Positions 1 through 7,187 of a DNA stretch of 44,045 nt are shown here, in pieces (the first letter of the stretch is position 1; each line of letters opens with the position of its first letter). A program made the translations under genes and the position numbers. The stretch lies in NCBI RefSeq assembly GCF_001677955.1, contig NZ_LELA01000114.1, positions 1 through 44,045 on the forward strand, in the 5' to 3' direction. The notes beneath the pieces are model-generated. The model saw nothing but the letters and a program-made list of their open reading frames with translations, did no database searches and was not told the DNA's origin. The stretch comes from Chryseobacterium sp. BGARF1. GTDB taxonomy: Bacteria; Bacteroidota; Bacteroidia; Flavobacteriales; Weeksellaceae.

Positions 1-180
1 GTTACGAAAAAACACTCGAATTGACGATGGAGATGTACCATCAAAATTGATTTATTTTCGTCACTTCGAGTAGATTTTTGAAAAAAATTGTATCGAGAAG
101 TTTTTGATGGAAACAGGTTTTGTGCTTCCGTTCACTGATTCTCGATACATCCCGATCTCATCGGGACATTCGAATTGAAG
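1..180. repeat. Compound dispersed inverted repeat
   Basis: Three nested inverted repeats are visible. TCGAATTGACGA (16-27) pairs with TCGTCACTTCGA (58-69) at 10 of 12 bases. TGTATCGAGAA (89-99) pairs perfectly with TTCTCGATACA (139-149). CCCGAT (151-156) pairs with ATCGGG (160-165). No open frame fits across it. This resembles the REP-like intergenic elements that are frequent in Chryseobacterium genomes; whether other copies exist cannot be tested inside this window. Confidence 0.6.
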
Positions 181-243
181 AATCTATAACCAAAATTTGT
201 CAAAACGTACCATAATGATTGAGTACAATATCAATTTTAAAAC

Positions 244-281
244 AAAAAAATAACCGGAAAATATTTTCCGGTTATTTTTTT
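244..281. terminator. Bidirectional intrinsic terminator
   Basis: A near-perfect palindrome, AACCGGAAAA paired with TTTTCCGGTT, is flanked by an A-run on the left and a T-run on the right, so it can terminate on either strand. It sits 15 bases past the stop of the minus-strand outer-membrane gene and most likely ends that transcript. Confidence 0.85.
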
Positions 282-295
282 ATAATGATTGTGTT

Positions 296-3067
296 TTATT
301 TTACGTCAGCTTTCTTTCCAGCGAATTTGTTGAGTTTCATGGTTAAAGAAAACATGACATAACGTTTTAGAATTAAATCTTCTCTGTCTTCAAAGTATGT
401 GTTGGTAATGGTACGTCTTACACTTTGGTTTTGATTAAGAACATCATAGACTTTCACTTTTGCGGTCAACTGTTTGTTGAAAAATGAATATCCCAAACTT
501 GTATTCCAGAAGTAGAAATCTCTTTTGAAGCCGGGAGCAATGTTTGAAGTGGTATTGTATTCAAAATCATTTCCAAAGACAAGTTTAGTTTTAAAAATAT
601 AATTGGTCAATTCCATTTTAAGGATCTGATTGCTTGTTTTCACATTTCCAACACTATAATTGCTGTATTCTGAGAAATTATAGCCTAATGAATAAGATGG
701 TTTGATGGTGAATTTTTCTTTCAATTCATACGTCAGATTAAAACCAGGGTTGATGCTGTATGTTTCACTGGTAAACTGCTGTGTGTTGATAAAACCTCTG
801 TTGTAGCCATAATTCATATTAAATCTAGGATTTAAAATAAGTTTATTCTGCTTCCATTTGAATGTTTTAGAAAAGCCACCACCAAGGTTTACATATTTGT
901 TTCCACTTATATTGACGTAGGTAGAAAACTGTTTCCCGGAGTCGTCATAGTAAGAATAGTTGCTCACATCATTATTATAGTAGTTGAAACTTAGGCTCAT
1001 ATAATAGTTCATGTTTTTCAAGATATTATAATTGCTGTAGTAAATATAAGATGAGTTTTGCCACCTGTTTTTCAAATCGGGATTTCCTTTGTAAGTGATC
1101 AAAGGATTCATATTATCAGTAAACGGAGTGAGCTGTTCTGCAGTAGGGATTGAAAAATCTGCGCTATTGTAAATACTCAGACTTTTATTGTCTGAAAACT
1201 GATATTGAAGATTTAAACTATAGCCAGGTAAAGTAAAGTTGTTTTGAAAATCGTATCGCTGACTGTTGAAAAACGAATTCACATTCATATCTGTAATATC
1301 CAAGTTTGCCGATGCCCAAAAATTGATTTTCTTTTTATTGAGTTCATAAGATATTTCAGGCCTGAATTGGTTATTTTTTTGGTTCATCGTATTCGATAAA
1401 GCAGTATTATAGTCAGAATATTGCCCGTTACTCAAATCAAAATCATTGACGTCTCTTAAATTTCTGGTTAATTTATTTTCGTAAGTTAGGCTCACAGCTA
1501 TATTTGATGAATCAGATAAGGGCTCAGAATAGGCTGTTGTAAAACGGTATCTGTTGGTTTGATTTTTTGTCTTGGAAACTTGATTTCTTATATCATTTGG
1601 ATCTGCGGTTTGGTAGAAAATAGTTTGGGAATTATTGGTGTTTTCCCTTTTAGATTCTGAGATTGTAGTGTTGATATTGGCTGACCAAACACGGCCTTTC
1701 TTTTTAAATTTCCTTGAGAAATAAAGGTTAGGCGAGAAATTATTGTTCTCCGTTTTAGAACTTGTAAAAGATTCACTTTCATTCAGAAGTAAATCATTTT
1801 TTAGAGTAGATGATTTTGAATTGCTGAAATTAAAACCTTCTGTTCGTGAAAAGTTGGGTGAAAAATAAATGTTGGTAAGAGAGTCTATTTTTATTCTTGC
1901 TGAAGCAGCAAAACTATACTGTTGGCTATCATTTTCTCCGTTGCTTTCTGTGTTGGTTTTTAAAGTAAATTCCGGCAATAAAGTGGTTCTGGAAACTCTT
2001 GATCTTGTTTCGAGATCATTATCAATGTGCATCAGACTTAAAGATTCCAGGTCTGTTTTTTTGTCGAATTTATCACTGTAATTAAATCCTACGGTCGTAC
2101 TGCGTTGAATTCCTTTGGTATTGTTCCCACCTTGTGTGTAATAGGTATTTCCGCCGTCACTAATTACAGATCCGCCCTGCATAAGCCATGAATTTCTTCC
2201 GTGTCCCATGCTGTCGAAGACCTCATCATTAGAAAAACCCTGAGAATTGATATTATTAGAAGATGCCAAAAGACTGATCTTTGAATCTTTTTTAAAATAA
2301 CTTAAAAGTAAGCTGCCTTCATAGCGCTCATCAGAACCGTAACCAGCGGTTAAACGCGATAGTAAACCTTTGTTTTTCTTTTCGTCTATAGTAAAATTAA
2401 TGGTGGTATTCTTCGATTTCGGAGCCTTACCACTCAATTCCTCTTCTTTGGTTTTTGTAGTGGTAAACTGAATATTTTTAATGATATCTGCCGGAAGATT
2501 TTGTAATGCTATTTTCCCGTCTTTGTCAAAAAACGGTTTTCCGTTAATCATGATCTGGTCGACTTCTTTCCCGTTAACGGTAATTTTTCCATCGTTGCTT
2601 ACTTCAACACCTGGAATCTGTTTTAAAAGTTCTTCAATTTTACTGTCAGGTCTTACTTTTATCGCAGAAGCATTAAACTCAATTGTATCTTTTTTAATTT
2701 TAACAGGCGAAGCTGAAATGGTTACTTCTTCAATATTTTGAACAGAGTTTTTCTCCAGTTCAATTTCTCCAAGCGAAACCGATTGTTTAATAACATCAAA
2801 ACTTTTTGAGTACGTTATATATTTTTCAGCATCAATTTTTAGAATAGTTGATTCTGAGAGCTCATTGGTTTTTAGAGAGAATTTTCCTTCACTGTTGGTT
2901 GGTGTATAGTTAACAATGGAGGAATCTTTTTGTTTCAATAAATAAACGGTGACATTTTCAATTGGTTTTTTTTCAAAGTTTAAAACTTTTCCTTCTATGC
3001 TTAATTTTTGTGCATTTAATAATAAACTGCTGACTGCAAAGAGCAGTAACCAAAATTTTTTCTCCAT
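296..3067 (-). CDS. TonB-dependent-receptor-like outer membrane beta-barrel protein
   Basis: The product has 923 residues from the ATG at 3067. An in-frame upstream extension to 3106 would spoil the signal peptide and overlap the promoter, so I reject it. A signal peptide (MEKKFWLLLFAVSSLLLNAQ) is followed by a CarboxypepD-regulatory-like beta-sandwich (about residues 22-100). Next comes a plug-like segment (about 110-230) containing IPGVEVSNDGKITVNGKEVD and INGKPFF. A long beta-barrel rich in Tyr, Asn and Ser fills the remainder. This order matches the flavobacterial 'outer membrane beta-barrel' (OMP_b-brl_3) proteins related to TonB-dependent receptors. No SusD-like partner is adjacent, so the substrate is unknown. 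It is likely monocistronic, ending at the hairpin at 244-281. Identification of the family is firm; transport function is inferred. Confidence 0.88.
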   Translation of the reverse strand: MEKKFWLLLFAVSSLLLNAQKLSIEGKVLNFEKKPIENVTVYLLKQKDSSIVNYTPTNSEGKFSLKTNELSESTILKIDAEKYITYSKSFDVIKQSVSLGEIELEKNSVQNIEEVTISASPVKIKKDTIEFNASAIKVRPDSKIEELLKQIPGVEVSNDGKITVNGKEVDQIMINGKPFFDKDGKIALQNLPADIIKNIQFTTTKTKEEELSGKAPKSKNTTINFTIDEKKNKGLLSRLTAGYGSDERYEGSLLLSYFKKDSKISLLASSNNINSQGFSNDEVFDSMGHGRNSWLMQGGSVISDGGNTYYTQGGNNTKGIQRSTTVGFNYSDKFDKKTDLESLSLMHIDNDLETRSRVSRTTLLPEFTLKTNTESNGENDSQQYSFAASARIKIDSLTNIYFSPNFSRTEGFNFSNSKSSTLKNDLLLNESESFTSSKTENNNFSPNLYFSRKFKKKGRVWSANINTTISESKRENTNNSQTIFYQTADPNDIRNQVSKTKNQTNRYRFTTAYSEPLSDSSNIAVSLTYENKLTRNLRDVNDFDLSNGQYSDYNTALSNTMNQKNNQFRPEISYELNKKKINFWASANLDITDMNVNSFFNSQRYDFQNNFTLPGYSLNLQYQFSDNKSLSIYNSADFSIPTAEQLTPFTDNMNPLITYKGNPDLKNRWQNSSYIYYSNYNILKNMNYYMSLSFNYYNNDVSNYSYYDDSGKQFSTYVNISGNKYVNLGGGFSKTFKWKQNKLILNPRFNMNYGYNRGFINTQQFTSETYSINPGFNLTYELKEKFTIKPSYSLGYNFSEYSNYSVGNVKTSNQILKMELTNYIFKTKLVFGNDFEYNTTSNIAPGFKRDFYFWNTSLGYSFFNKQLTAKVKVYDVLNQNQSVRRTITNTYFEDREDLILKRYVMFSLTMKLNKFAGKKADVK

Positions 3068-3085
3068 GTATTGATATTTCAGCCG

Positions 3086-3093
3086 CAAAAATA
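3086..3093 (-). promoter_or_regulatory. Minus-7 promoter element TATTTTTG
   Basis: On the minus strand TATTTTTG fits the Bacteroidota -7 consensus TAnnTTTG and lies 18 bases upstream of the ATG at 3067. This predicts a short leader and supports that start. It directly follows the terminator of the upstream BON operon. Confidence 0.55.
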
Positions 3094-3100
3094 AATAAAA

Positions 3101-3124
3101 AAACATCCCAAATTTGGGATGTTT
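3101..3124 (-). terminator. Intrinsic terminator of BON operon
   Basis: A perfect palindrome, AAACATCCCAAA paired with TTTGGGATGTTT, is followed on the minus strand by a T-rich run. It lies 27 bases beyond the stop of the BON/SH3 gene. Confidence 0.8.
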
Positions 3125-3151
3125 ATAGTTAAAGTGAGTTAATTCTTAAAA

Positions 3152-3571
3152 TTAAGCTTTCAAATATCTTGAATAAGCATAACCTTCCTGTCCATCGGCA
3201 GTTTTTACTTTCCACCAATCGTCTGAAGTTTGCTCCACTAAAGTTACAGAAGCTCCTTTAGCCGCTTTTCCTACAACAGCTGCTTCAGTAGAAGGCTCTT
3301 GTCTGATGTTCAGATTAGATTCTTCAGTAGCAACCGTAAGATTTGCACCTGCAGCAAGACCTGCAACCTGCACGTCGATATTAATATCTGAAGCAGAGTA
3401 CGTAGAGTCAATTGCTCCTAAAGCATTCCAAACTGCATCTTTTGCAGCGGTGTTTGATGCATTTCCGGAAACATAAAGAATTCCGTCTTGCTCCTGAACT
3501 TGTAAATTTGAAACTCCTGCAGACTGAGCCGCAGAAACTACACTTGAATATTTATCTTGTAATGTGCTCAT
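3152..3571 (-). CDS. BON and SH3b domain protein
   Basis: The product has 139 residues. About residues 5-68 form a BON (bacterial OsmY and nodulation) domain and about 79-138 an SH3b domain, with NIRQEPSTEAAVVG, the DDWWKV patch and a GYAYSRYL end typical of SH3_3. There is no signal peptide or lipobox from the ATG at 3571, so it may be cytoplasmic or exported by an unrecognised route. It is the second gene of a two-gene operon, only six bases after the BON lipoprotein stop. BON domains are thought to bind membranes and SH3b domains to bind cell-wall peptides, so a role at the envelope is likely (inference). It resembles OsmY/LysM-type stress proteins but has no LysM motif. Confidence 0.85.
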   Translation of the reverse strand: MSTLQDKYSSVVSAAQSAGVSNLQVQEQDGILYVSGNASNTAAKDAVWNALGAIDSTYSASDINIDVQVAGLAAGANLTVATEESNLNIRQEPSTEAAVVGKAAKGASVTLVEQTSDDWWKVKTADGQEGYAYSRYLKA

Positions 3572-3577
3572 CTCTAA

Positions 3578-4069
3578 TTATTTTACCACTAAGTTATTGT
3601 TATATTTTCCAACTTTTAAAGCATCTACAGATTCTTTAATTTTTCTAGCCTGAGCTGAAGATACATTTCCTGTAAGCGTTAATTCGTTGTTTAAAACTTC
3701 TACTTTTACAGAAGGGAAATCTTTCACCGCATCTTTTACTTTTTGCTGAACCATTGGGTCTACTGCTGAAGCAGTTTCTACAGGCGGTGGTGGAGGTGGC
3801 GCAACTTCTACAGTTGCCATATCATGCACATCTTTTACACCTTTTATTTCTTTTAGAGATTTTATAGCAGCGTCTTTTTCAGCCTGAGTGGCAAAGGTTC
3901 CGCCAAGATGGGCAACTCCTTCTTTTACTTCAATAGTTGCAGTGGGACTTGCCGCTACAACAGTTGTTGCCTGAGTCTGAAGCTCAGCGTCAGAAACTTT
4001 CTTTTTACACGAAATAGCTCCAAATGATACTGCCAAAGCTAAGGCAGACATAGTGATTGTTTTTTTCAT
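3578..4069 (-). CDS. Two-BON-domain lipoprotein
   Basis: The product has 163 residues. A signal peptide ends at a lipobox-like FGAISC, with the lipidated cysteine at position 21 followed by three lysines, which predicts an inner- or outer-membrane lipoprotein. Two BON domains (about 26-88 and 105-163) are joined by a proline linker containing six consecutive prolines (91-96). Tandem BON repeats occur in OsmY- and BON-type periplasmic stress proteins that stabilise membranes. It is the first gene of an operon with the BON/SH3b gene, six bases downstream. A TACATTTG box sits 32 bases before the start. The exact role is not known. Confidence 0.87.
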   Translation of the reverse strand: MKKTITMSALALAVSFGAISCKKKVSDAELQTQATTVVAASPTATIEVKEGVAHLGGTFATQAEKDAAIKSLKEIKGVKDVHDMATVEVAPPPPPPVETASAVDPMVQQKVKDAVKDFPSVKVEVLNNELTLTGNVSSAQARKIKESVDALKVGKYNNNLVVK

Positions 4070-4100
4070 AATTAAGATAATTTAATGTTTTCGTTAGACT

Positions 4101-4108
4101 CAAATGTA
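4101..4108 (-). promoter_or_regulatory. Minus-7 promoter element TACATTTG
   Basis: On the minus strand TACATTTG matches TAnnTTTG, 32 bases upstream of the BON lipoprotein start. A TTG (plus-strand CAA at 4125-4127) lies 16 bases further upstream, slightly close for the usual spacing. Confidence 0.55.
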
Positions 4109-4254
4109 ATAATAAAATCTATACCAATTATCTAAAAAAATTATAATTATCAAAAATATTTTGTTTTAAGTTTTTCATAATCTGATGTTTAATTTTAAGA
4201 ATAATGAAATTAATAAGCTTATAAACAAACTTTTATCCTAAAATATAAAACTAT

Positions 4255-4262
4255 TATATTTG
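4255..4262 (+). promoter_or_regulatory. Minus-7 promoter element TATATTTG
   Basis: TATATTTG fits TAnnTTTG exactly and ends 17 bases before the ATG at 4280. It overlaps the GTG at 4262 that would otherwise extend the frame, which argues for the ATG as the true start of the symporter. Confidence 0.6.
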
Positions 4263-4279
4263 TGCAATTGATAATAGAT

Positions 4280-5530
4280 ATGAAAGGACAAAACAAACTT
4301 TTTTTTGCCATCATTATTGCACTTGTTTTGGGTGTAGCAATTGGAGGCTTAGTTCATTTACAGTATCCTGAAAGCGCAGAACCGTTTTCGAAAAATATAA
4401 AACTCCTCGGAACAATTTTCATCAGACTGGTTCAGATGATCATCGCGCCTTTGGTTTTCACAACTTTGGTGGTAGGAATTGCCAAGATGAGTGACATTAA
4501 AATGATTGGCAGAGTAGGGTCAAAAGCGATGCTTTGGTTTATTTCAGCATCTCTTGTGTCTCTTTTTATAGGTTTAATTTTGGTGAACTGGCTTGAACCG
4601 GGACACGTAACTAAACTTCCTATACAAGATGTGGCTTCTGCAGATGAACTTTTAAAATCGAGCAAAGGTTTTTCTATGGAAGATTTTGTGAAGCACGTTG
4701 TTCCTAAAAGTATTTTTGAAGCTTTTGCAACCAATGAAGTGCTTCAAATTGTGGTTTTCTCAATCATGTTTGGGGTGGCTTTGGCTAATTTGGGAGACGA
4801 ATATGCGCAGCCTGTCATCAAATTGTTTGATGTGGTAGCTCATGCCATTCTTAAAATGGTAGGATATATTATGTGGTTTGCTCCGCTTGGTGTATTGGGA
4901 GCAATTGCAGCGGTTGTAGCAACGAATGGTTTTGAAATCTTTAAAGTGTACGCCATCTATTTGCGAGACTTTTTCTTTGCTATTGCAGTGCTATGGCTTG
5001 TTTTATTGATCGTAGGATATTTGATCTTAGGAAACCGTTTATTTGAATTGTTAAGGAGAATTAAAGCACCTTTACTGATTGCTTTTTCTACGACAAGTTC
5101 AGAGGCTGTTTTCCCTAAATTGGTAGAAGAGCTGGAACGATTTGGCTGTAACAATAGAGTAGTATCGTTTATTTTACCATTAGGATATTCATTTAATTTG
5201 GATGGAAGTATGATGTACATGACTTTTGCATCTATTTTCATTGCTCAGATCTACGGAATAGAAATGACTATCGGGCAACAAGTTACCATGCTTTTGGTAT
5301 TGATGTTAACTTCAAAAGGAATTGCGGGTGTTCCGAGAGCATCTTTGGTAATTATCGTGGCAACCTGCTCGATGTTTGGAATTCCACCGGAAGGAATTGC
5401 TTTAATTCTTCCTATTGATCACTTCTGCGATATGGCTAGAAGTACAACCAATGTTTTGGGGAACGCTTTAGCAACTTCTGCCGTTTCGAAATGGGAAGGG
5501 CAGCTCGAAAATCATGGTGGAGATATGTAG
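4280..5530 (+). CDS. Dicarboxylate/amino acid:cation symporter
   Basis: The product has 416 residues, within the usual 400-440 of the DAACS (SLC1/GltP-GltT-DctA) family. It imports glutamate, aspartate or C4-dicarboxylates with protons or sodium across the inner membrane. Visible signatures are the serine-rich hairpin AFSTTSSEAVFPKL, the NLDGS motif in the TM7 region, the second hairpin GIAGVPRASLVI, and the substrate-binding DHFCDMARSTTNVLGN helix. About eight hydrophobic helices can be traced. I start at the ATG at 4280, because the in-frame GTG at 4262 is part of the promoter. It stands alone and is closed by a strong hairpin. Substrate choice between glutamate and dicarboxylate cannot be settled from sequence. 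Confidence 0.93.
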   Translation: MKGQNKLFFAIIIALVLGVAIGGLVHLQYPESAEPFSKNIKLLGTIFIRLVQMIIAPLVFTTLVVGIAKMSDIKMIGRVGSKAMLWFISASLVSLFIGLILVNWLEPGHVTKLPIQDVASADELLKSSKGFSMEDFVKHVVPKSIFEAFATNEVLQIVVFSIMFGVALANLGDEYAQPVIKLFDVVAHAILKMVGYIMWFAPLGVLGAIAAVVATNGFEIFKVYAIYLRDFFFAIAVLWLVLLIVGYLILGNRLFELLRRIKAPLLIAFSTTSSEAVFPKLVEELERFGCNNRVVSFILPLGYSFNLDGSMMYMTFASIFIAQIYGIEMTIGQQVTMLLVLMLTSKGIAGVPRASLVIIVATCSMFGIPPEGIALILPIDHFCDMARSTTNVLGNALATSAVSKWEGQLENHGGDM

Positions 5531-5550
5531 GATGTTAATTTAGATAAAAT

Positions 5551-5601
5551 AAAAAAATGGTCAATAGTGAATTTTAATCTTCATTATTGACCATTTTTTT
5601 A
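5551..5601 (+). terminator. Intrinsic terminator of symporter gene
   Basis: A 19-base stem, AAAAAATGGTCAATAGTGA against TCATTATTGACCATTTTTT, has one mismatch and an 11-base loop and ends in a T-run. It starts 20 bases after the symporter stop. Confidence 0.88.
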
Positions 5602-5631
5602 TTTGAAGCTTTTTCCCTCTTTCCATTATAT

Positions 5632-5676
5632 CTTTTTGGTTACGGGTTCCGCTTCGCTCCACCCGCAACCAAAAAG
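5632..5676. repeat. REP-like hairpin element
   Basis: CTTTTTGGTTACGGGT (5632-5647) pairs with ACCCGCAACCAAAAAG (5661-5676), with one mismatch over 16 bases. The loop, TCCGCTTCGCTCC, is itself rich in GC. The composition differs sharply from its AT-rich surroundings. It lies in a 400-base gap that otherwise holds only AT-rich sequence, and looks like a dispersed intergenic palindrome rather than a terminator, because no T-run follows. Confidence 0.65.
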
Positions 5677-5933
5677 GATGTCATTCCAATCGGGGCTAGG
5701 GTTGCAGTTATTATTTTCAGTATAGAAATAACCACAAAGTTTGTCATTCTGAAAGAATCCAGGTACGAATCTTTTTATTTTTTCTAATACGATGATTAAG
5801 ATTTCTCCGAAATAATAAATATTGTATTCCTTTGCTGAGTGGAACGCCTTTGCGAACGAAAAATAATTTCAAACATTTTAAAAAAATCTTTGCGAACTTT
5901 GCGTTTAAAATAGATTCAAAAAAAACAGATCAA

Positions 5934-6653
5934 ATGAATTTACAAAATCATAAAAATCTTATTCAGGAAAACGGATTCACAATAATCAATAACATTTTTT
6001 CAGAGGAAGAAATTGAAAAGATAAGCGACGTCATTCAAAATATTGATACTTCAAAAGAAACATTCAGAAAATCGGAAGACCTTTTTGCAATCAGACAATT
6101 TTTAAAAGAAATTCCTGATGTAAAAGAGTTTATTTTTAATGATAATATAAAAGAAATCATCAAAGAAATTTTCGGGGACAAGTATTTTGCTGTAAAAAGC
6201 ATTTACTTCGATAAGCCTGAAAAATCAAACTGGTATGTTGCCTATCATCAGGATTTAACCATTTCTGTTGATAAAAAGGTTCAACTGGAAAATTTCGGAC
6301 CATGGACGACAAAGCAAAATCAGTTTGCGGTACAGCCACCATTAGATATTCTAGAAAATATTTTTACCATCAGAATTCATCTTGATGATACCGATGAAAA
6401 TAACGGCGCTTTAAAAGTAGTTCCTAAATCTCATTCAAAAGGAATTTACAGACCCGAAACCATTGATTGGAATGTAGAAACCGAAAATATCTGCAGCGTA
6501 GAAAAAGGAGGAATCATGATTATGAAACCGTTGCTTCTTCATGGTTCCAACAGAACAACAAACGGAAAGAAAAGAAGAGTCATTCATATAGAATTTTCAG
6601 ATAAAGAATTGCCGAAAGTGTTGAACTGGTCGGAGAAAATTTTGTTAAAGTAA
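5934..6653 (+). CDS. Phytanoyl-CoA dioxygenase (PhyH) family protein
   Basis: The product has 239 residues from the ATG at 5934. The frame is open upstream to 5832, but those 34 codons (low-complexity Lys/Phe) do not look coding. It is a predicted Fe(II)/2-oxoglutarate-dependent oxygenase. The iron-binding triad is visible as H105-x-D107 in AYHQDLTI and H203 in PLLLHGSNRT. Arg214/Arg215 in KKRRVIHIEF is the expected 2-oxoglutarate contact. The N-terminal half (GFTIINNIFSEEEIEKI) is typical of PhyH proteins. The substrate is unknown; members hydroxylate fatty acyl-CoA, ectoine or natural products. It has no obvious operon partner. Confidence 0.85.
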   Translation: MNLQNHKNLIQENGFTIINNIFSEEEIEKISDVIQNIDTSKETFRKSEDLFAIRQFLKEIPDVKEFIFNDNIKEIIKEIFGDKYFAVKSIYFDKPEKSNWYVAYHQDLTISVDKKVQLENFGPWTTKQNQFAVQPPLDILENIFTIRIHLDDTDENNGALKVVPKSHSKGIYRPETIDWNVETENICSVEKGGIMIMKPLLLHGSNRTTNGKKRRVIHIEFSDKELPKVLNWSEKILLK

Positions 6654-6764
6654 ATTCTTACTGTCTGTTTTTAAGAAATTACTTTTTCAATAATTGTATT
6701 AAAATATCATAATGACTTATCATAAATTAGCAAATCATTGAGTACAACTTTAAATGAAAATATA

Positions 6765-7133
6765 ATGAGTATAATAACAGATTATCAAATCACTTTTGGA
6801 GTAAGGGAAATTCATAATACAAATTTTAAATTTATCTCTTCGAAAAGCTCATCTTTAAATGCTATTCTTTTTGAATTTAGAAGTATAACCAGTTGCGATG
6901 ATTTATTAAGAGCAATTGATTTTAAACTTTATAATTCTCTACCATCAGAAGATTTTTTCATTCCTACACAAGGATTACAAATGATAAAAATTGGTTATTT
7001 TGAGACTAAATTTTATCATGATGAAAATAAATATGATGCAAATCCAAATATTCCGCCAAGTGATACAATACCTACCACAGATTTTATGGAAATTGTAAAG
7101 CTTTGGAGAAATTTTGTAAATGATAAAAGCTAA
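6765..7133 (+). CDS. Acidic orphan hypothetical protein
   Basis: The product has 122 residues from the ATG at 6765; an in-frame TTG at 6738 would add nine residues. I do not recognise the family. The protein is soluble, without signal peptide or membrane segment. Acidic and aromatic residues are clustered in the second half (YHDENKYDANPNIPPSD) and the tail IVKLWRNFVNDKS looks helical. It ends at a shared terminator. Small acidic orphans of this sort are often immunity proteins of contact-dependent toxins, but no toxin gene lies next to it, so this is only a possibility. Confidence 0.6.
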   Translation: MSIITDYQITFGVREIHNTNFKFISSKSSSLNAILFEFRSITSCDDLLRAIDFKLYNSLPSEDFFIPTQGLQMIKIGYFETKFYHDENKYDANPNIPPSDTIPTTDFMEIVKLWRNFVNDKS

Positions 7134-7137
7134 AATA

Positions 7138-7167
7138 AAAACGACTGCCATTTTCGACAGTCGTTTT
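7138..7167. terminator. Bidirectional terminator between convergent genes
   Basis: AAAACGACTG (7138-7147) pairs perfectly with CAGTCGTTTT (7158-7167) around a ten-base loop. It separates the plus-strand orphan from the minus-strand mannosidase gene and can serve both. Confidence 0.8.
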
Positions 7168-7187
7168 AGTAAATCTAAAAGATTAAT

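Noticed and set aside
3068..3106. Upstream extension of the outer-membrane protein by 13 residues
   Set aside because: It would put a charged hydrophobic stretch before a perfect signal peptide and would overlap promoter and terminator.
4262..4279. GTG start extending the symporter by six residues
   Set aside because: The GTG is part of the TATATTTG promoter box, so it cannot be in the transcript.
5587..5787. 66-codon plus-strand frame after the symporter gene
   Set aside because: It begins inside the terminator and runs through the REP-like hairpin; no start context and no protein-like composition.
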